16,848 nucleotides of DNA, taken from an uncultured Collinsella sp. GTDB taxonomy: Bacteria; Actinomycetota; Coriobacteriia; Coriobacteriales; Coriobacteriaceae. Below, piece after piece: positions 12,917 to 16,848 of the stretch (the first letter of the stretch is position 1; every line of letters begins with the position of its first letter). Under the pieces are notes generated by a model. That model was not told where the DNA came from and made no database searches. It was given only the letters and a program-made list of their open reading frames with translations. The position numbers were made by a program, and so were the translations under genes. Location of the stretch: positions 1-16,848 of the forward strand of contig CABSNL010000043.1 in assembly GCA_902479095.1 (NCBI GenBank). The letters run 5' to 3'.

Positions 12917-14221
12917 TTGAATAGCCAGCTGATCCAACAGGGCCGCGCCGCTTACCGCGCGGGTGATTTTTCCGCTGCAGCCCAGATGCTTGGGGCGGCA
13001 AAAACTCCCGATGAGATTATGGGCGAGGCCGATCACCTTCGTGGTAACGCCTTGATGCACCTGGGCATGTATGCCGAGGCCGCCGAGGCCTATGCCGCCG
13101 CCCTCAACGACGGCACCTACGGCAAGCGCGGCGCACTGCTCACCAACCGCGGCAAGGCGCTCGCCGCCGTGGGCGACTACACGACGGCCGCTCAGGCGTT
13201 CTCTGCTGCTACGCAGGATGCTTCCTATGCCACGCCGTTCAAGGCCTATCTGGGCCTTGGTAACGCGCTGTTCCAGTCGGGCGACTATACCAACGCGGGT
13301 ACTGCCTTCCGTCAGGCCGCCATCGACGGCGCCAATCCGGCTCCTGCCGCTGCACTCGGCGAGCTCGGTCGTTGCTTCATTAAGCTCGGCCGTCCGGCGG
13401 ATGCCGTGGAGACCTACCGCACGGCTATCGACTTTGCCGGCCCCCGCGACGACACGCGTGCGCTCAACGCCGGCATGGGTCAGGCGCTTTCTGCCGCCGG
13501 CCGTCCGTCCGACGCACTCGACGCCTTTAACGCTGCCACTGCCGATGGCATCTACCAGCTCACCTCCGAGCAGGCCGATGAGCTTGCCCGCGTGCACGAT
13601 TCGCTTGCCGTGCTGTCTGCCCAGACGGCTATGGCCACGGCTCCGGCGCCCGCGATGGACGCTCCTGCCGTTGACCCGCTCGATCCTACGGGCGCGACCG
13701 GTCAGTTTATGCCCGATCCCTCGGACACCGGCTTCTTTACGCTGTCCGAGTCCGAGATGGTCCAGCAGGACCGTCAGGACCGTAAGCAGGCCAAGGTCCG
13801 TCGTCGCCATCGCCACACGGGTCTCAAAGTCTTCATCGTGCTGCTTCTGCTCATTTTGATCGCCGCGGGCGGTCTGGGCTTTGCCTACACGCGCGGCTTT
13901 GGCTTCCCGTCTCAGGAGTCTGTCGTTACCGATCTGTTCCAGGCTGCCGGCGACGGTGACACCGCAAAGGCCGAGTCTTGCCTGGCCTCGAGCCTGTCCG
14001 AGGACGCCAAGTCGATGATCATCTCTTCGATTCCGCAGGGTGCCACCGTGTCCGTCGAGGGCATGGATCAGTCCATGACCGAGACGACCGCTAAGGTGAA
14101 GGCATCGCTGTCCAAGGGCGGCGAGCAGGAGTACACCGTCAAATTCGTGCGCTCCGACAACCATATCGGCTGGGCCGTTTCCTCGCTCGATATGGATTTC
14201 TCGGCTGCTGACAACCAGTAG
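12917..14221 (+). CDS. TPR-like single-pass membrane protein, function unknown
   Basis: A 434-residue protein starting at TTG 12917. Residues 1 to about 230 are Ala-rich helical repeats of tetratricopeptide type. Recurrent units include RAAYRAGDFSAAAQML, GMYAEAAEAYAAAL, AVGDYTTAAQAFSAA, QSGDYTNAGTAFRQAA, KLGRPADAVETYRTA and AAGRPSDALDAFNAA. A Pro/Ala/Asp-rich linker follows (about 240-285), then a strongly basic KVRRRHRH and one transmembrane helix (304-324). The basic flank places the repeats in the cytoplasm. The C-terminal ~110 residues, outside the cell, resemble small domains of DUF4878 or NTF2-like type, but this is a guess from pattern only. It sits between cyclophilin (11 nt) and mreB (115 nt), so an accessory role in envelope growth, such as scaffolding, is an inference from context. 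Confidence 0.85.
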   Translation: MNSQLIQQGRAAYRAGDFSAAAQMLGAAKTPDEIMGEADHLRGNALMHLGMYAEAAEAYAAALNDGTYGKRGALLTNRGKALAAVGDYTTAAQAFSAATQDASYATPFKAYLGLGNALFQSGDYTNAGTAFRQAAIDGANPAPAAALGELGRCFIKLGRPADAVETYRTAIDFAGPRDDTRALNAGMGQALSAAGRPSDALDAFNAATADGIYQLTSEQADELARVHDSLAVLSAQTAMATAPAPAMDAPAVDPLDPTGATGQFMPDPSDTGFFTLSESEMVQQDRQDRKQAKVRRRHRHTGLKVFIVLLLLILIAAGGLGFAYTRGFGFPSQESVVTDLFQAAGDGDTAKAESCLASSLSEDAKSMIISSIPQGATVSVEGMDQSMTETTAKVKASLSKGGEQEYTVKFVRSDNHIGWAVSSLDMDFSAADNQ

Positions 14222-14243
14222 TGACCTTATGGGATTTAGCTTT

Positions 14244-14276
14244 GCCCGGCGCTTCACCGCAAGTGAGGTGCCGGGC
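14244..14276 (+). terminator. Hairpin between the TPR gene and mreB
   Basis: GCCCGGC pairs with GCCGGGC and, after one mismatch, CTTCAC pairs with GTGAGG (one G-T pair) around the loop CGCAA. No T-run follows, so it is either a terminator lacking a U-tract or an mRNA processing or stability hairpin. Confidence 0.45.
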
Positions 14277-14280
14277 TTGC

Positions 14281-14300
14281 GCTAGTATCATGAGCTAGTA
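14281..14300 (+). repeat. Twofold direct repeat GCTAGTA upstream of mreB
   Basis: GCTAGTA occurs at 14281-14287 and 14294-14300 with the self-complementary TCATGA between. The first copy contains TAGTAT, a possible weak -10 box. It may be a promoter with an operator, but no convincing -35 was found. Confidence 0.35.
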
Positions 14301-14326
14301 GTTTTCCAGCAATCATCCAACACATC

Positions 14327-14331
14327 AGGAG
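14327..14331 (+). promoter_or_regulatory. Ribosome binding site of mreB
   Basis: AGGAG is 5 nt before the TTG at 14337 and 17 nt before the ATG at 14349, which favours the TTG start. Confidence 0.65.
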
Positions 14332-14336
14332 TTGCG

Positions 14337-15380
14337 TTGTTTTCTTTGATGGATATGTTCTTCGGTAGCTATGCGGGCGATCTTGCCATCGACCTCGGTA
14401 CCGCAAATACGCTTGTCTCCGTGCGCGGCAAGGGCATCGTCATTCGCGAGCCCTCTGTTGTCGCCATCGACAAGAACGACGAGCGCATCCTGGCGGTCGG
14501 TATCGAGGCAAAGCGCATGCTCGGCCGTACGCCCGGCAACATCGTGGCCGTTCGTCCCCTGAAGGACGGCGTCATCGCCGACTTCGATGTTACCGAGGCC
14601 ATGCTTCGCTACTTTATCGACAAGGCTTCCGAGAAGCGCTATCCGTGGACCCCGCGTCCGCGCGTTGTCGTCTGCGTTCCCTCCGGCGTCACGTCGGTCG
14701 AGAAGCGTGCCGTATTTGAGGCCACGATCCAGGCCGGCGCTCGCCAGGCCTATCTGATCGAAGAGCCCATGGCTGCCGCTATCGGCGCCGACCTGCCCGT
14801 CGAGGAGCCCACCGGCTCCATGGTCATCGATATCGGTGGCGGTACCACCGAGGTCGCCGTTATCGCTATGGGCGGTATCGTCGTCTCGCAGTCCATCCGT
14901 ATTGCCGGTGACGAGTTCGATCAGGCCATCCTCACGCACGTTCGCGATGCCTACAACCTGGCCATCGGCGAGCGTACGGCAGAGGACATCAAGATCAAGG
15001 TCGGCTCCGCTGTGCCGCTCAAGGACGAGCTCGATGTCGAGGTCAACGGCCGCGACGTGATCACCGGTCTGCCCAAGACCGTGCGCATCGAGAGCGAGGA
15101 GATTCGTCGCGCGCTCAACAAGCCGCTCGACGAGATGGCCAAGGCCGTTAAAGACGCCCTCGATGCTACGCCGCCCGATCTTGCCTCTGACCTTATGTAC
15201 TATGGCATATTGCTGACCGGTGGCGGTGCGCTGCTGCGCGGTCTCGACGTGCGCCTGCGCGATGAGACCGGTGTTTCGGTCAACGTCAGCCCTACGGCGC
15301 TCGATAACGTCGTTAACGGCTGTGCCCGCGTGCTCGAGGCCAATGCGTTTGATGGCGGCTTCGTCCAGACCAATGCTTAA
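14337..15380 (+). CDS. mreB: Rod-shape-determining actin homologue MreB
   Basis: The cytoplasmic bacterial actin that polymerises under the membrane and directs the side-wall peptidoglycan machinery. The 347-residue product has the family's length. Actin-fold motifs are present: phosphate 1 DLGTANT at 19-25, REPSVVAID, VVCVPSGVTSVEKRAV, the EEPMAAAIGADLPV hinge, phosphate 2 DIGGGTTEVAVI from residue 165, SIRIAGDEFDQAI, and the adenosine segment LTGGGALLRGLD near residue 300. The N-terminal MDMFF stretch is a short hydrophobic patch that could help membrane contact, as known for MreB. TTG 14337 is chosen on ribosome-site spacing; ATG 14349 is the alternative and would remove four residues. mreC starts 21 nt downstream. 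Confidence 0.97.
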   Translation: MFSLMDMFFGSYAGDLAIDLGTANTLVSVRGKGIVIREPSVVAIDKNDERILAVGIEAKRMLGRTPGNIVAVRPLKDGVIADFDVTEAMLRYFIDKASEKRYPWTPRPRVVVCVPSGVTSVEKRAVFEATIQAGARQAYLIEEPMAAAIGADLPVEEPTGSMVIDIGGGTTEVAVIAMGGIVVSQSIRIAGDEFDQAILTHVRDAYNLAIGERTAEDIKIKVGSAVPLKDELDVEVNGRDVITGLPKTVRIESEEIRRALNKPLDEMAKAVKDALDATPPDLASDLMYYGILLTGGGALLRGLDVRLRDETGVSVNVSPTALDNVVNGCARVLEANAFDGGFVQTNA

Positions 15381-15387
15381 TTTCCAA

Positions 15388-15394
15388 AAGGTGG
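15388..15394 (+). promoter_or_regulatory. Ribosome binding site of mreC
   Basis: AAGGTGG lies 7 nt before the TTG at 15402 and supports this start; the next in-frame ATG would leave no good site and would remove 19 N-terminal residues. Confidence 0.65.
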
Positions 15395-15401
15395 ATTCCA
15401 T

Positions 15402-16400
15402 TTGGCACGATCTTCGGGTTTCTCCACAAATCTGAATACCAAGCGACAATCAACGGGTATGCGCCCGTTGATTGTTTTCAGCCTGATTTCGGTGTTGCTG
15501 CTCACGTTTTACATCCGCGAGGGCGAGGCAGGACCGATTCATGCCGTGCGTTCGGGCGTAACGACGATTACCTCGCCGGTGCGCTTTGTGGGCTCGGCTG
15601 TGGCGGCTCCCTTCAATGCGATCGGCAACGTGTTCTCTAACCTTACGGCTTCGCAGGACACGCTCGACGAGCTCAAGAAGCAAAACGAGGAACTGACCTC
15701 TAAGGTTGCTGAGCTCTCCGAGGCTCAAAAGACCGCTGAGCGTCTGGAGGGGCTGGTCGGCCTGCAGTCGACCTACAACCTCAAATCGACCGCAGCTCGT
15801 ATCGTTGGTGCCTCGGGTGATGCCTGGACCTCGACCGTCACGATTGATAAGGGTTCTGCCGACGGGCTTACCATCAACATGCCTGTGACGAGTTCGGCCG
15901 GTGTTATCGGCCAGATCATCGAAGTCTCGGCCAAAACGTCCACCGTGCGCCTGATTGGCGACGAGAACTCCGGCGTATCCGCCATGGTGCAGGACACGCG
16001 CGCCCAGGGCATGCTGCAGGGTCAGGCTGACGGCACGCTGCGTCTTGAGTACGTGAGCGTCGACTCCGATGTTAAGGTTGGCGACATCATCGTGACCTCG
16101 GGCATCGGTGGCGTGTTCCCCAAGGGCCTTCCGCTCGGCACCGTCTCGTCGGTTGAGAAATCGGCAAACGACGTGTACTACACCATTGTGGTGCGCGCTC
16201 AGACCACGGCCGAGAACAACGAGGAAGTGCTGGTCATTACCTCGCTGACCGACGAACAGTCGGCCTCGGATGAGGACGTGAGCACGGCCAACAGCACGCC
16301 GCAGGGAACGTCGCGCGATGCTGCAACCAAGACGAAGGACGAGGGCTCGGATGACAGTTCCGACACGTCCGAGACGGCCGATTCCGGCTCGAGCGAATAG
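15402..16400 (+). CDS. mreC: Rod-shape-determining protein MreC
   Basis: A bitopic elongasome protein that links cytoplasmic MreB to the extracytoplasmic penicillin-binding protein machinery. The 332-residue product has a short cytoplasmic N terminus, one transmembrane helix (about 22-38), and a coiled coil (about 85-120, TLDELKKQNEELTSKVAELS) that drives dimerisation. The beta-rich MreC core follows to about residue 285, including VTIDKGSADGL, TSSAGVIGQI, STVRLIGDENSGVSAMV and IIVTSGIGGVFPKGLPLGTV. The last ~45 residues are an acidic Ser/Asp/Thr-rich tail that looks disordered and goes beyond the conserved core. The start is TTG 15402. The stop is 11 nt before the preferred mreD start. Confidence 0.95.
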   Translation: MARSSGFSTNLNTKRQSTGMRPLIVFSLISVLLLTFYIREGEAGPIHAVRSGVTTITSPVRFVGSAVAAPFNAIGNVFSNLTASQDTLDELKKQNEELTSKVAELSEAQKTAERLEGLVGLQSTYNLKSTAARIVGASGDAWTSTVTIDKGSADGLTINMPVTSSAGVIGQIIEVSAKTSTVRLIGDENSGVSAMVQDTRAQGMLQGQADGTLRLEYVSVDSDVKVGDIIVTSGIGGVFPKGLPLGTVSSVEKSANDVYYTIVVRAQTTAENNEEVLVITSLTDEQSASDEDVSTANSTPQGTSRDAATKTKDEGSDDSSDTSETADSGSSE

Positions 16401-16404
16401 GGGG
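16400..16404 (+). promoter_or_regulatory. Ribosome binding site of mreD
   Basis: GGGGG, overlapping the end of mreC, is 7 nt before the ATG at 16412 but only 1 nt before the ATG at 16406, so 16412 is the better start. Confidence 0.6.
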
Positions 16405-16411
16405 CATGTCC

Positions 16412-16802
16412 ATGGATCTACACGAGCAGGGGATGAGCTCCCGCACGTTTGTGATCGCCGCCATTGTGTGCGTGCTGCTGCAGGCAGGCCTGGCACCGCA
16501 GATCTCCATTGCGGGCGGTCGTGTCAACTTCATGATTATCCTGGTGTGCCTAAGCGTGTTCTCGGGCGACCCGACCCGTGCCGTCGTGTGCGGTTTTTGC
16601 AGCGGCTTGTTCTATGACCTGTCCGCTGCCGTGCCGGTGGGCGTTATGTCGCTCCTGCTGACCGTGGGTTCTTTTGCCCTGGTGCACAGCGCCGTCGGTC
16701 AGACGGGCGGTACCCCGAGTGCGCGCGGCATCACTGTGGGCGCCTTCGCGCTCGTCATTAATGTGATCTACAGCATCATCTTGCTGTTTATGGGTTTGGA
16801 GA
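16412..16802 (+). CDS. mreD: Rod-shape-determining protein MreD, C-terminally truncated by contig end
   Basis: About 130 genuine residues remain of a small polytopic membrane protein, usually 160-180 residues. Hydrophobic helices are visible: TFVIAAIVCVLLQAGLAP, VNFMIILVCLSVFSG, AVVCGFCSGLFYDL, VGVMSLLLTVGSFALVHS and VGAFALVINVIYSIILLFM. The GxxxGLFYDL segment after the second helix is typical of MreD (compare GFxxGLxxDL). It follows mreB and mreC, completing the mreBCD order, and probably anchors the elongasome in the membrane. Genomic coding ends at 16802; the residues after MGLE are adapter-encoded. Confidence 0.9.
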
Positions 16803-16848
16803 CTGTCTCTTATACACATCTGACGCTGCCGACGAAGCTAGAAGTGTA
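16803..16848 (-). other. Nextera read-1 adapter with i5 index (artefact)
   Basis: Bases 16803-16835 are the exact reverse complement of the Nextera read-1 adapter. On the minus strand they are preceded by TTCTAGCT, which I recall as i5 index S515, and by TACAC, the end of the P5 oligo. Bases 16803-16842 are an exact inverted copy of bases 1-40, so the apparent 40-bp terminal inverted repeat is an artefact. Translation through it gives the false tail TVSYTHLTLPTK on MreD and a spurious minus-strand start MCIRDS. Confidence 0.98.

Noticed and set aside
12896..14257. 453-codon minus-strand open frame opposite the TPR gene
   Set aside because: Antisense shadow; the plus-strand frame has clear TPR repeats and a proper membrane helix, while this one shows only Gly/Arg/Ala-rich sequence.
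16550..16819. Minus-strand ORF beginning MCIRDS
   Set aside because: Its start codon and first residues are encoded by the adapter, and the rest is the antisense of mreD.
1..16848. Terminal 40-bp inverted repeats suggesting a transposon or linear replicon
   Set aside because: Both copies are Nextera adapter plus index sequence, so the repeat is technical.

Overview
The window looks like a contig from a high-GC Gram-positive of the Coriobacteriia, most likely Collinsella or a close relative. This is inferred from the GC-rich codon use, the protein style (a shikimate dehydrogenase fused to shikimate kinase, a clostridial/coriobacterial type of chorismate synthase, a CtpE-like P-type ATPase) and the gene layout; no search was run. 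Both ends are library artefact, not genome: bases 1-40 and 16803-16848 are Illumina Nextera read-1 adapter in opposite orientations, so genomic sequence spans about 41-16802 and the two outermost genes are cut by the assembly.

Left half (41-7928, minus strand): an aromatic amino acid operon transcribed leftward in the order aroF (DAHP synthase), tyrA (prephenate dehydrogenase), aroB, aroA, aroC, pheA (chorismate mutase-prephenate dehydratase), then a fused aroE-aroK that runs off the contig. Together they cover every step from erythrose-4-phosphate plus PEP to prephenate, and on to phenylpyruvate and 4-hydroxyphenylpyruvate, except 3-dehydroquinate dehydratase, which is not in the window. Junctions are tight (7-nt overlap, 1-nt gap, 3-nt gap, direct stop-start abutment) except for a 134-bp gap between aroC and pheA. 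That gap holds a GC-rich hairpin and a 68-bp almost perfect palindrome. In front of aroF are a candidate promoter, a small possible leader ORF and a terminator-like hairpin, which suggests attenuation.

Centre (7929-8270): a divergent intergenic region, a tRNA-Arg(CCG) gene with a good promoter and its own rho-independent terminator.

Right half (8271-16802, plus strand): a CtpE-like cation P-type ATPase with a basic C-terminal tail, a zinc-ribbon membrane protein, a cyclophilin-type prolyl isomerase, a TPR-like membrane protein, then mreB, mreC and a truncated mreD (the rod-shape/elongasome operon). Four consecutive envelope genes probably use GTG or TTG starts (the zinc-ribbon gene, the TPR gene, mreB and mreC; only the cyclophilin between them uses ATG). 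No gene-free stretch exceeds 300 bases. The points most worth following up are the palindrome between aroC and pheA, the aroF leader, the in-frame stop-start joint of pheA and aroE-aroK, and the ATPase's PQGL motif and tail.
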